Source of the DNA: Naganishia liquefaciens | Lineage: Eukaryota > Basidiomycota > Tremellomycetes > Filobasidiales > Filobasidiaceae | Direction: 5' to 3' | DNA length: 64,000 nt | NCBI GenBank assembly: GCA_013423385.1 | Contig: BLZA01000053.1 | Location: 434,001 to 498,000 of the forward strand | Shown: positions 1-12,500 of the stretch, one piece after another | Numbering within the stretch: the first letter of the stretch is position 1 | How the letters are laid out: the number at the start of each line of letters is the position of its first letter | Notes under the pieces: generated by a model | Database searches by the model: none | The model's input: the letters and a program-made list of their open reading frames with translations, nothing else | Told to the model about the DNA's origin: nothing | Translations under genes and position numbers: made by a program

Positions 1-134
1 TTGCATTCGTCGTCGTTCGACCTTCGGCAACGCCTGCCTCCCGTTGGCCGACCTTTGCGTCTGCACTGGTGCCCGTCGGACGGCAAGAGGCCTTACAAGG
101 ACCCCTACACTTTTTGTTAGGAAGAAATCCTTTC

Positions 135-212
135 GTGAGTGGTGAAAACAACGTATTGGCACGATGACCAATTGATACTGACACTTGCTTCTTCATTTCA
201 TCTGCTGTACAG
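135..212 (+). other. Possible 5'-UTR intron of the Zn2Cys6 regulator gene
   Basis: A GTGAGT donor at 135 and a pyrimidine-rich stretch ending in TACAG at 212 bound a 78-nt segment just upstream of the start codon at 238. Length and signals match the coding introns of this window. This is inference from splice motifs only. Confidence 0.4.
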
Positions 213-237
213 CGGTTACCTGTGACGCTCTTTCGAG

Positions 238-3200
238 ATGAATCATGCAGAACACCTCGACGGCATGTCGGCTCAGGGCGATGCGCCGACAACGACACTC
301 AACTCGGCCCTTGATGAAGAACAGGCCGCAATGGACAATTCGTTGGGTGTGTCCCCTGGCGACCCAATGCCCAACATCTCGGAAGAAAATGTTACTGGCG
401 ATATGCAACTTGATCCCGAATTGGGACAGATGCACGAGGTAGAACATAGGGACGATCAATTCTACGATCCATCCGTTGACCAGACAGGTCCCGCTTCCTT
501 TCTCGGCGAATTGGACAACAATCCACCGGTTCACATGCCCCAAAACATCAATGACATCGCGCCGACACCTTTAGCAACAGTAGCAGTGGACCATCAGACG
601 CTTGCAGGAAATGGTAATGGAACCGGCAATGAAGCTCAGCAGCACGCCACGCAGCAGGACGAAGATGATGAACAAGACAACAAGCGACGTCGTGTGCAAC
701 GAGCATGCGATGCCTGTCGACGCAAGAAGATTCGCTGTGATGGCGCTCAGGCAGGGAAAGCCAATTATACTTGCTCCAACTGTCTCGAGACCAAGATTGA
801 ATGCACGTACGTTGAGGCCGCCAAACGACGTGGTCCGCCGCCCGGCTATATTGAGGCCCTGGAGTGGAAGGTACAGAAATTCGAGGAGCTTGTGGCTCGG
901 ATCAAACCTGAACTGAATCAGGAGCATGAAGTCGGCCCTCCTATTAACCGAGAAGAATTCGATCTGCAAGAGTTTAAGCATACGCTCAGCAGTCTTGCCA
1001 TCGAATACCAGCTGCATACAGGTCGATCTCGCACACAGAAATCTGCAGCTTCGGTCCCGGACAGGTCAAGTGCGCGTAGGGGCAAGAACCCACCGATGAA
1101 TCTTCCCAACCGTTCATTGGCATCGGCTGCCGATCCGCCCAATTTCCCCGTCCACAGCCAAGCGGAAGTTGACGCCGTATTGGGACTGCTCGGTCAGAAC
1201 CACGATAACGACCCTCGACATCAGCGAAAGATTTACAATCCGACGGTCGTGCTGGATGACAACGGTCGACTCACCATGTCAAACCCTGAATCACCCTCGG
1301 CACATGCTGAAGCTCTCACCGGTAGAACTCGCAGTCATTCGGCCATGGATGGTGGTCATCTCCCGTCAGGGCTTGAAAGCAGGACCGCTGGCGGAGCAGA
1401 TGACACCTCGAACGCGAATTATCAAGCCAGACTCAAGGAGGCCGATGAAGCGGAAGCGCAGGAGAATCACGATTTCGGTCTCGAAATTTCGAATAGCTTT
1501 CCGGAGGAGGGGTACCGGTTCCATGGAAAGAGCTGTACGCCTTCAACAGCATTACCCGATGCCTAGTTGAATCTCTTATTAGGATATGTTTTGGTACTTA
1601 TTTTATGGTCTGTTTTCTCTCTTTCCCTATGTGCGTCGCATTATGCATTCTATGATTCCTGTAGCCGGAATGCAATTGATAAGAACCATTGCCGATTATC
1701 GATACACCGAAAACGGCGACCCAAAACATCACTTGGGTAAATCCTTTTCGGTCAGCATTTCTCAAACCCGTCGAGCGATCTATTGGTCGGTGCCCACATG
1801 GGAAGCCATCGTCGGGGAAGTCAAATCTGAACCGTTAGACCGTTCTCGATGGCCCGAACCGGATCTTGCTCAGCAGCTCATTGACGCCTACTTCACGACC
1901 GACAACTTAATTCTACCACTTCTGAATCGCAAGATATTTCAACGGAATTACAACAAAGGGTTGTGGCGAACAAACGATGGATTCGGCAAAGTATGCCTTC
2001 TGATTTTCGCCAATGCGGCGAAGTCGGTGGATGACCCCAGATGCTACTGGTATTCAGGAGATCAGCGAAGTGAGACAGAGGCGTTCAAGAATGCAGAGCT
2101 TTATCGACACTCTGCAGGATGGAGATGGGTCGAAGCTGTCGCCAAGACGGGGCGAAGATGGCTATCCGTGCCATCCTTGGAGGACTTGCAAGCATTCGTT
2201 GTAAGCAAAGCGAAGGTTTGCTTGACTGGAGAATTCCAGATTGATCCGCGTCCTGCACTCAGCTCTTCGCCGTTTTTTGTTTCCGTAGCTTGGTGTTGTC
2301 CACCGTATGGGTAGTAGCAGGCTTCGGCTTGAAGTCCTGTGTCGTCAGTCTTCTTGTTCAAAGTGACCGACTCGAATCTGACCTTCTTTTCTCTAGGATA
2401 TTGGGATTCACGTGAAGGCAGGTTACGCCAGGACCGGCGATAAAGCGGATAGGGAGCTGTACCGAAGAGCATTCTGGTGCTTGATCTATATCGATACTTA
2501 CACCAGTGCTGCGATGGGGAGAAGCCTGCAGATGAATCCAGAAGAGTAGGTACGATCCAGGCATTTGGTATGACGAGATCTGAACCTTTTCAAGCTACGA
2601 TGTGGACTATCCTTCGGAAGTCGACGACGAATATTGGACCATTGACGATCCTGCTGGCGATATTGTTCAGCCTGCTGACAAGCCTTCCAGGATATCGGTA
2701 TTTGTCTGTTTGCTCAAATTGGTGAAAATCATCAACACAGCCATGAGGGTCATTGTAAGTCTCTTCATGCTCCAACGGAAGCCTTCATTCACGCTATATT
2801 GCTCATCTTAGTACCCTGTCAACCGAGATGCTTCTTGCCGCGACGATGGACCCAAAGAGCAAGAGCGCCTCATTGCCGAGCTTGACAGCTCTCTCTTCGC
2901 TTGGCTGGATGCGGTACCTGCGCACTTGCGCTGGGATACGCAGCGAGAAGATCCTGTCTTCTTCGAGCAGAGTTGCGTGCTGTATTCCTACTACTACTTT
3001 ACACAGGCGAGTGTATTTGAACGAGGAAGTGATATCGGCTGATATTTTCTTCATTTTCAGATCCTCATTCATCGCCCTTTCATTCCTTCTCCAAAAACAG
3101 CCCCAGCACTGTCTTCCCTAGCTTTGCCGTCTCTCGCCATCTGCTCGAATGCCGCGCGGTCCTGCGCACATATTGCGGAAACGCAGACAGCACGAATGCG

Positions 3201-4490
3201 TCCTAACTATCATATAATGCTTCCGACATTCACCTCAGCTATTGTCCTGATCATGAATTCATGGGCGGCCAGGAAAACCGGACGTACGCAGGAATCTGAA
3301 CTCAACGTACGCGAAGTGAGGAAATGCCTTCATGCGCTTCGCGACGCGGAGTCATGGTAAGTATTAGACCTACTCGTTAGAAGCGTGACTGATGCCTTGT
3401 TAGGTGGAGAGGCGCAGGTCGGATGCTTGATATTCTGACGGAGTTGGGAAGCATATCGGACACATCGCTGAAGACACCTTCAGCGCACGGCTCGACCGTA
3501 CCCACACCCACCCGTCTGCAGAGCTTTGAATCTGGACCTTCCGGGCTGCGGTCATGGGTGGTCCCCTCGGAGGATCCTTTGAATCAAGAGTCGCGTGAGG
3601 ATGCTTTCAAGAACGATTGTCCTGGTCTCAAGCAAGAACTCGAAGATCCAGCTTTAGCGAGGGCTGCAGGACCAGCGGAGCGCATCCCAACAGCAGGTCT
3701 CTACGCGCGAGTCTCCCGCCCCGAGTCTACACGCACAGCCACACCGTCTCTTCACCCTTTACCCATACATGCGGCAAAGCCGTTTCCTGAAATTTCACCA
3801 AGTCGGGTCGACAATCCGGCTCATCCGGTGTATGCGAACGCCTTCCGCCATGGTAACGATTCTTCCCTCTCGCATCAACCTCTAAAGGCTGGTGAAAGAG
3901 ATTCCGCGAAGCATTCGGCGCAGTCCGTCCATTTGGATCAACCTCAACCAGCTGTGCATCATCCCGTCAACACAAACGACATACCAGAGATGTCATCACC
4001 ATCGAGCAATATCGCAATGCTAAATGGGATGTACAGTCTTTTGAGCGGCAACATCCACAACCTGCAGGTTCCGGAATACCAACAATGGCTCCATGCCGTC
4101 TCGCAAAATCAACAGCATCCTGTGGTGCGGGATTTCTCGGGAATGCCAGGGTCCGCTATCAACCAGGCATCGACCAACTTTGCGACTACGCCAATGCAAC
4201 CACCTGGCTTTCCGGATGGCCTTGATGCCCAGATGCCTTTGGACGGACAGTGGAACAATTTCGATTTCGGAATTGATCTCAACGCCGCTCCGGATGTCAA
4301 CGGTGCCATGGCCGATATCTGGAGTATGGCTCCTAACGGTTTTGAGTACGTTCTATGGGCTTGCATTCAAGTGCAGATGGCTGATCAGTTTCGCTCCTAC
4401 TTTTGCAGAATGGACGAATGGAGTCGATACCTAAGCCAAGCACAACCACCAGCGCCAGGCGCTCCTGGAAACCCCCCAGACCACCCATGA
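238..4490 (+). CDS. Zn2Cys6 fungal-specific transcription factor (XlnR-like layout)
   Basis: This is a nuclear DNA-binding regulator. The first exon has an acidic, Gln/Asn-rich N-terminus of about 150 residues, then a binuclear zinc cluster beginning CDACRRKKIRCDG with a second half CSNCLETKIEC, followed by PPGYIEALE and a short coiled linker. After an intron at 1535-1664, which restores the reading HGKSSGMQLIRT, comes the Fungal_trans domain (WPEPDLAQQLI, ELYRRAFWCLIYID, VDDEYW, ILIHRPF, ICSNAARSC). The C-terminal third is disordered and Pro/Ser/Gln-rich, ending EMDEWSRYLSQ after an intron that starts with GTACGT near 4348. There are about eight introns, one with a GC donor (3007-3060). The exact splicing between about 2200 and 2400 was not resolved. 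The gene is followed in the same direction by a transporter and a P450, so a pathway-specific role is possible. The target genes are unknown. Confidence 0.88.
3007..3060 (+). other. GC-AG intron in the Zn2Cys6 regulator
   Basis: The exon ends ...TTTACACAG and the intron begins GCGAGTGT and ends TTTTCAG. Removing it joins YYYFTQ to ILIHRPF in frame, a typical Fungal_trans reading. The nearby GT at 3011 would break the frame. Confidence 0.7.
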
Positions 4491-5997
4491 CAGTAAACAT
4501 CATATCGGCAGCGGACTTAGGACTTATAGAAGGCTTGAGGACTGATGCGGGAATTCAGTCCCAACAGCAATTATGGATAGAGCATTGCAGGCCGTTGCTT
4601 GATTGGGTCTTTGAAGCTATGACAGTATGCTTGACCCCGAAGATGCGCTGTAAAATGAGGATCACATTCCTTGAGCGGTTTTTACAGAGGGCTCGACTTG
4701 TGATAGAGTGTATGGATTGCGCACGGCGAGACTCGCAAAAACGAAGTGGAAACGGATCTTTAAACAGCGCTCGCCTTCTCGCTGATGCTGTAACAAAGAT
4801 ATGCGGTTGACGGTAGCTCGTGCGGCGTTGCGGTTCTTTCCACTTGCGCGTACCCGGTTGGGCTTGGCCAGCTGCCCGACCTGGCCTGGAATCCATGGAG
4901 AGTCATCAACTGCGCTCACAGGCCTTACCCTATGGATGCTCAAGGCAATCCGTCAGGACTTGCTCAGCCGCTCTGGGCAGCTCTCTGGGTAGTTCGCCAA
5001 AGGTGACACAATTCAGTGAGCTACTCTTGCTACGTCAGCATAGTGTTAACCGAATTGTACGACAATAATGCCCTGTCCGTTAGTGGACATGCGTGGAGAT
5101 GGGTACCGCATTTTTCCGCTTTCTCAGACAATGAGCCAAACATATTCGCCAGCCATACAGAAGGTATACAGGCGAGATCGGGCATTTGGCAAGCTATCTG
5201 CCGGTTCATCCGATCCACCAACATGGTCCAGCTGACAACCATGCTCGGGTCGTACCTGCATGTCAAATGCTGACGGCTGGCTGCGCCTTGTATTTGCGAC
5301 ATATTCTGGCAGGAACTTTGTTGGCAAGCTGGACGGCAGAATATAGATCAGATCAATGCTTTCGTGCTCTACAGCGGTCTTCATGTGTTAATGGCTTCAT
5401 CTGTTGATGATAATGATTGTGGTCATGAGATGCATCGAGAGCCACCTCGAGCTTGAGGACACTCGGACCTCGGCCAATTGCTACATCCGGGAGGAATCTG
5501 CAGAATCGTCTGACCGGCCCTTTCCGGGCCGAGCGGAGCGGGACCAACCGCGATGAATGCTGGGTGACGCGCGCATGTGAGTCTACTTCTGTTCGGCCAA
5601 AAACCGCTGAAGATGTTGCAGGGCAACTTCTCCAGCTTTATCTAGCGTCCCACTTTTGTGCTGTGACGGCATGTCGGACCCGCTTTGGCCGCAACGGCTA
5701 TGCGTAGCCACCTGCTTTGCCATGAACCGCATAACCGTGTTCTACCGGGACTTCTTCGTCGTTTCTCGCTAGCTTTCTTGGCTCAAGTTGCGCAATGAAA
5801 CCGACAACACCACGCGGCACGACACATTACGATTGCCCAAGATCACCTTGTCTTACCCGCCTGTAAAGCCGTCCAGGAGATATATACCCCAGCCTCGGTT
5901 ACATCGGTGCCCCTCATTCTCGGATGTGACTCACACGGAATAGATCTCGCCCCTTCCCATAGCAGCAGTCAAGCAACACTTCAACAAGTCTATCACG
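4491..5997. other. Intergenic region upstream of the sugar transporter
   Basis: No supported gene was found; the short open frames look like chance. A GC-rich inverted repeat CGGCCC-ttt-CGGGCCG lies at about 5514-5530 and might be a regulator site, given that CGG-type half sites are used by Zn2Cys6 proteins. A TATATA box lies near 5880. Confidence 0.5.
5879..5886 (+). promoter_or_regulatory. TATA box of the MFS transporter gene
   Basis: A TATATA motif sits about 115 bp upstream of the ATG at 5998 in an otherwise C-rich promoter. Position and sequence fit a core promoter; this is inference. Confidence 0.5.
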
Positions 5998-8391
5998 ATG
6001 CCTTTGAGCCCAAAGCTCTATACCTGGTATGTACAAGCAAGTCCTCATTATTTTGAAGGCGACTTATCGATTGAGTTTACAGGTTATGCGGTCTCTTCGC
6101 AAGTCTGGTTAGTGATTTGAAGCGACTTTGGTAGAGGATCCCGTCTCAATCTTGCCCTCTCTCGCCTTCTCTCCTTTCTTGCCGTTGACTTGTCGACTCT
6201 AGGGGTAAGCACGCCGACACTACATCATACCCGACCCGCTGATATCGGGTTTGCCGTCCTTTTCAGGAGTATCATGTTCGGTATGTAATGTCTAAAAATC
6301 TTGTTTACAGTGTGAACTGACCAGGATCATTTCCACAGGTTATGATTTGGGTGTCATCGCCAACGTTATCATCAGTCCCGACTTTCTGAGAGTCACTGGC
6401 CTTCGTGGTGACAGCTCGTCCGATCAAGATTACATCGGCTTCATTGTGTCGTCTTTCCTGCTTGGGTGCGTCCTTTACCCATAGTGGACACGGACATGGC
6501 TGATCGATGTCAAATTCCAACAGTGCCTTTTGCGGTTGCATTCCGGCCTCTCTGTTCGCTGATGCTTTATCCCGAAGGGTAGCCAGTGAGTGGCTTCGCT
6601 TGACGACAAAGACGCGTTCCAATTCAAATTCTGCATAGTCATGATCGGGGCTGTTACCTTCATCCTTGGTGGCGTCCTGCAATGTGCCGCTAATGGTCGC
6701 GAGATGATGATGGCTGGTCGGTAAGTGTCGGGTGACAAAGCATGCAATGCAGCGACTCATCCAGTTGAAACAGTTTCTTCGCTGGATTGGGCGTCGGCCA
6801 AATGTCATTGCTCGCACCTCTTTATCAATCCGAGATCGCCCATCCGTCAATTCGAGGTCGTTTGACAACCCTGCAGCAGTTCTGTCTTGGTATTGGCGCT
6901 CTTGTTGCCTCCATCATCGCATACGAATTGGAAAAGAAACACAAGGGCACGGTCTTCCAGTGGCGTTTCCCTCTTGGTTTCCAGATTGTTCCGGCCGTGC
7001 CACTTGCCTGTCTCATCTTCTTGTTCCCTGAGGTCGGTGTCAGTAATACAATGACTGGACCATTGACTGACGTCGCCCCCTCAGTCACCTCGATGGCTCA
7101 TGATCAAGGGTCGAAAGGAAGAAGCGCTCCAGGTCCTCGCCCGACTACACGCTCGTGGCGACACCTCGGATACCTTTGTCCAAGCCGAATATGCTGAAAT
7201 TGAAGCCAAGGTCACCGCCGAATCGCAAGTCGCATCCGGATGGGCTGAGGTGAGCAAGAACGCCTTAAAATTCGCAAATTCCGCTGAACGTTCCGATGTA
7301 GATCTTCCGCGTCCCTTCCAACTTGCGACGCGTGTTCTTGGGTATCATTCTCCAATTCTCCGTTCAGATGACCGGTGTATCTGTCATTCAGTACTACGCC
7401 CCCGATATTTTCGCCGCGATTGGTTTCAGCTACGAGAAGACTTTCCTTTTCCAGACTATCAATTCGGTTATTGCCTTGATCGCACAGGCCTTGTGTATCT
7501 TGACTGTTGATCGTGTAAGTATCAACCGAGGACTAAGAGCTACCTTTATTGACAATCGCTCGGTTTGGGTGGGCAGTTCGGACGTCGACCACCTCTCATT
7601 TCGGCCAACATCGTTGCTTGCGCCACCTTCGCCGTTGCGACGTGAGTACTTCTAGGAAAGGACAAGGGGTCGAGTTGACGGTTCGGTTATGCTAGCGCCT
7701 TGCAAGCGAAATATCCGGCATCAGCTGGTAACACTTCCGCTGGTTACGCTTTCGTCATGATGACATGGATTTACAATGCGGCGTTCTCGTACGGTAGGTT
7801 GGCGACTCAGATCGTGCTCGACAGGCCCCTGAACACCTTTTCTGTGCATCAGGTATCGGCCCTCTCTCTTGGGCTTACCCAGTTGAAATCATGAACACCG
7901 CCATCCGAGCAAAGGGTACTGCGTTGACTTCTATGTCATGCTGGATCGCCAACTTCTTCATCGTGAGTCCGGCTCTACTGTCGCTTTTCATTCTTCCCTG
8001 ATTTGCCTCGACGTTTCACAGGCACAAATCACCCCTCGAGCAATCAAGGCCATCGGTTGGCGCTACTACATTTGCTTCGCTGTCATGTCTGCCACCAATG
8101 CCCTCACCATCTACCTTTTCTTCCCCGAGACGAAGGGCGTGAGTTTGGAGGGTGAGTCGTTTTACAAACATCTAGATCAGCATGGAAGCTAATCGCCGGG
8201 TTAAAGTCATGGATGACTACTTCTCAAAGACGCCTATTCTCGTGCCATGGTCGACATACAAGCCCGACTACCTCGGAGGCGAAGATGAGCTCCGAAGAGG
8301 CAATGTACACGTCGAGGCTGCCTACGAGCCTGGATCGCCAACCATTGAGAAGGAAAAGGGAGAGATCGAGCAGCAAGAGCGCAAGTATTGA
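5998..8391 (+). CDS. MFS sugar-porter family transporter
   Basis: A 12-TM proton-coupled or facilitative sugar transporter of the plasma membrane. Assembled exons show family signatures: LGSIMFGYDLGV at TM1, AHPSIRGRL after the central GQM segment, SPRWLMIKGR, SVIQYYAPDIF, and PETKGVSLE near the C-terminus, which ends in a charged tail closing at 8391. The 5' end is finely split: exons of 29 nt (5998-6026), 25 nt (6083-6107), apparently 2 nt (6203-6204) and 14 nt (6267-6280) must be joined to give the conserved GSIMFGYD motif. About ten introns in all. The start is the ATG after a TATA-containing promoter. Substrate cannot be told from sequence; hexoses, pentoses or disaccharides are all possible. 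Its place between a Zn2Cys6 regulator and a CYP505 suggests, but does not show, co-regulation. Confidence 0.88.
6203..6204 (+). other. Putative 2-nt micro-exon (GG) in the transporter
   Basis: The sequence reads ...gactctag|GG|gtaagc.... The upstream exon ends CTG and the downstream exon begins GAGTATC. Only the added GG gives CTG GGG AGT ATC ATG TTC GGT TAT (LGSIMFGY), the family's conserved TM1 motif. Splicing directly from 6108 to 6266 shifts the frame. Confidence 0.55.
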
Positions 8392-9568
8392 TATACCGCA
8401 AATGTATCATGTAATTGAAGGCAGGGAATTTAAATCAATGTGTACTGGCAATGTGACAAACTCTGTTTTAAAGCTTCAGCCAGAGATTTGCCAGGCCATC
8501 CTCGCTCGAGTTGTCAGTCCATTTGGCGCGAATTAACATCGTGGACCCATGTTATCACTCGAACCCAGATCTCACCAGGCCAACCTGGACGTTACCGCCG
8601 AATGCGATTGCTGGCTCCTCGGATACCGTTGGTTCTTTGATTCATGGCCTAAATCCCATGTATCAGTCTATCTGCGTCTCGTACTCGGCCGCAGGCAGAG
8701 TGATAAAGTAATCAATCAGTGAGTCTGATAATCACGGAGTCTGACAGATTGTTGTCGACCTTGGCAGCCGAATGCCCATGCCCGGTGTACATGCATAACC
8801 GTGTACCTGTATTTGATTCCGCACCGGCTTGATCTAGAATTATGAGTAAGCGGGGATATTCTCATCAGCACGCCATTCGAATATAGAGTATCGCACAGCA
8901 TCAACGAGCTCCGAGACCGTGGTTCATCTGGCAGAGCTCGTCTCCGCACATGGGCATCGCAGCCCGAATAACCGCCTGAGTTGTCGCCCTTATAGATTAT
9001 GACGAAATCTCGGCCTATATGTCGGCCGTGAAGAGGCGTTTCGCCGGCTGTCCCGCCCGCTTCACTGAAATAGCAGCGGCTTTTCAAAGTCTCTCGTTGG
9101 AGAACCCTCATTCATCCGTTACACCGGCGTACTGTGCTAGGACATTGCTCAGGGCTGTAGGACCACTGCAGGTGTGGATGGGGACGATGAGGACAAAAGA
9201 CACGCCGGAAGACCTGCCTACGGGTATTTGTGACGCTCCTTGGCGCCAAACATCTCGCGAAACTGGGTGACAACCATGGCCGGTCGTATGCAGCGCCACG
9301 CTGCGGTATCGCAAGCGAGACATCATTGGCTAAAGCTCTATGCACAAGTCACCAAGACAGGCATAAGGCCAATCACGTTGCCGCTCAATCGCACCGTGTT
9401 ATCGGCCACCTCCAATATCTGCGTGAACGGCTTAAAGGTAGCACTCAAAACTCGCTTGAACTCTGCGCCTTGCTACACCGTAGCGGTTCATTGAGAGTCT
9501 AGGGCTCGCAGCTGCCTCAACTCCTTACAATCCGTATCACCAGGCTAGAACAATCAAGCCAATCCACC
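8392..9568. other. Intergenic region between the transporter and the P450
   Basis: No supported gene is seen. It holds the 3' end of the transporter and the promoter of the P450:reductase gene, including AGCCAAT motifs (CCAAT-like) near 9370 and 9558. No repeats were noticed. Confidence 0.5.
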
Positions 9569-12500
9569 ATGGTCGAAGCCCAACCCATTCCGGGACCGGC
9601 TCCAAAGCCCCTCGTCGGGAACCTGCGCGATGTGGACCCAGAGCTAGGCGCACTGTCCATCGCGAAGCTCATCCAGCGATATGGCGAGCTCATCGAGTTG
9701 AACTTTATGGGAAAACAAAAGCTTTTTGCCGGCAGTCAAAGGGTCGTACACGAGTTGAGCGATCAATCGCGTTTCACGAAAGTAGTTACCGGAGCTCTCG
9801 AACAGGCGCGCAATGTTGCTGGAGATGGTAAGAAGAGCCTGCTCCCTTCTTGAGCGCCTTACTAGTTTCAGTCTAATGTCGACTCGTTTTACTAAGGACT
9901 CTTCACGGCACACTCTACGGAGCCTTCGTGGGCCGTTGCTCATCGGATCCTCATACCGACCTTCGGCCCCCTCAGCATTCGCGAGATGTTTCCTGGAATG
10001 CAAGACATTGCCGAACAACTCATTACAAAGGTGTGCAACACAGGCAGTCAATGAATCATGGTACTGAACATTGTCTTTCCCCTTAGTGGTTGCGACACGG
10101 AGATGCAAAGATTGATGTCGTTTCAGACTTTACGAAATTGACTCTCGACAGTAGGTCGAAATACCCTTCACCGACATGAATCTGTTCGCTCACTCTGATT
10201 CGCCTCAGCTATTGCTTTATGTACCTTCTCGTACAGGTTCAACTCGTAAGAAGCACCCACTGCGCACAAGAAGGGACTCGCTCACCGTCAATGCAGTTTC
10301 TATTCCGAGGAACCGCCAGCATTCGTGAATGCAATGGCGAGAAGCCTGAAGATGTCCGGTTTACGAGCTCGAAGGCTGCCTGGAACTGGTATCTTCTATC
10401 GAGGGCAAGACCGCCAGTACAAGGATGATATCGAGTTACAACATCGAATCGCCGATGAGGTATGTCATATCTCTGGCCAACATAAGCAACACTACTCGCC
10501 ATGCTCACCATCATCCCTGCTTCCTACAGATCGTCCAGGATCGCATCAAGAATCCCACTGATCACGACGATTTGCTCAGCAAGATGCTCAAGGGCAAAGA
10601 TGCCCAAACGGGTCAAGGCCTCTCGCCGGAAAATATCCGATATCAGCTGGTCACATTCTTGATTGCAGGTGCGTTAAAATTGTCACTTTGAGAAAAGGGA
10701 AGACTAAGGCCGACGTGCACCCAAGGCCACGAAACTACCAGCGGACTGCTGTCTTTCCTGTTCTATTGGTTGCTCAGGACTCCCAGAGCATACCAGGCCA
10801 TCAAATCTGAAGTTGACCAGGTCTGCGGAACGGAACCCGTCAAATTCGAACATCTGCAGAAACTCAAATATGTCGATGCCGCCCTGAAAGAGGCTCTTCG
10901 CTTGAATCCCACGGCTCCCGGTTGGACCGTTGCAGCTAATGAAGATGAAACCGTTCTGGAAGGAAAATATGAGATCAAGAAAGGACAGACAGTCCTCGTT
11001 GTCTTGGATGCGCTACATAAGGATCCCGCTGTGTGGGGCGAAGATGCAGATGAGTTCCGGTCAGTAACGAGAACAGTCGAGCAGACACTTGTTTTGACCC
11101 GATTTTTGGTGACAGTCCTGAAAGAATGCTCGATGGAGGCTTCGAAAACCTTCCACCTGATTCCTGGAAGCCCTTCGGTAGGTAAACTCGGCGCAGACTC
11201 GGGCTCGAATCAGGTTCTGACGATCTGTTCTACTGTCAGGCAACGGTATGAGGGCGTGCATTGGTAGGCCATTTGCGTGGCAGGAATCGTTACTGGTCGT
11301 CGCAAAAGTAAGCAGAATGAAATGTCAACCTCCTGAGTTGAGCGAGTCACTGAAAAAAGCTTCCAGATCTTCCAGCATTTCGACTTGCGGCCCGACAATG
11401 TCTCGTATGAGCTCAAGGTGCGAGATGTCTGATCGAGTGTGTTTACGTGGAAAACTAAGTGATCCCCCTTCGCACTGTTTTCAAGATCAAGAGCACTTTA
11501 ACCGTCAAACCTTCTGGATTCCACATGCATGCTACGCCTCGAAAGGACATGTTGATCGATCCTACATCGTATGGCCAAGCATTAAACTCCGTATCCGAAA
11601 AAGAGCCGGAACATCCGAATGTTCAAGATGAACAATCGGCGACCCAGGGCAAGCAAAAGATTTACATATATTATGGTCCGTCATGTTTCTTTGGTTGGGT
11701 AATCAATCGAGTTGAACGGTTTCGAACACAGGCAGCAACGCGGGTACGTGTAAGGCTTTGGCTTACCATATGTTGGAGGCAGCGGCTTCGCACAGCTGTT
11801 ATGGGAAGATCGGGGTCCTGAATGAGCTTGCCAACGACGGCGTGCCCAAGGATGGCCCAGTTGCAATTGTTACAGCATCGTACGAGGGCAACGTGAGTCT
11901 GTTGATCTCCCGGGCGCCTCACAAGTTGACTCGTATCTCGGCATCTAGCCTACTGATGATGCAGGGTTCTTCGTGGAGAAGTTGAAAAGCGAGAAGCCTG
12001 ATGCATTCGCTGGTGTCAAATATGCGGTCTTTGGCTGCGGTCATCCAGACTGGGCTGCAACTTTCATGGCCATCCCCACCTTGATCGACGACAAATTATC
12101 AGAGCTGGGTGGACAACGTCTTCAGAAGCGAGGCCACGGTGACGCTTCGAGAGCCGACTTGTTCGATGAATTCGATGACTGGGAGGACGCTCTCTGGAAC
12201 AAGTTGCAATCGATGTACCGTGAAATGTCTGCACCCGATCCGGACTCGGGACTGGCTCAACGATTGCAAGCCGATGTGGACTCGAGCAATCGACAGAGTC
12301 TCTTGCACTACGAATTCATGCAGTCAGTCAAGGTCATCAGCAACGATGTCATCGTTAAAGGTGATGTGCCGATTAAGAGACATCTAGTTCTCGAGTTGCC
12401 TCAAGAGGCAAACTATCGATCGGGAGACTACCTCGGTCTTTTACCGACAACGCCGGTCCCCGTTGCGATGCGGGTCTTGGCAAGATTCGGCATGCACGTC

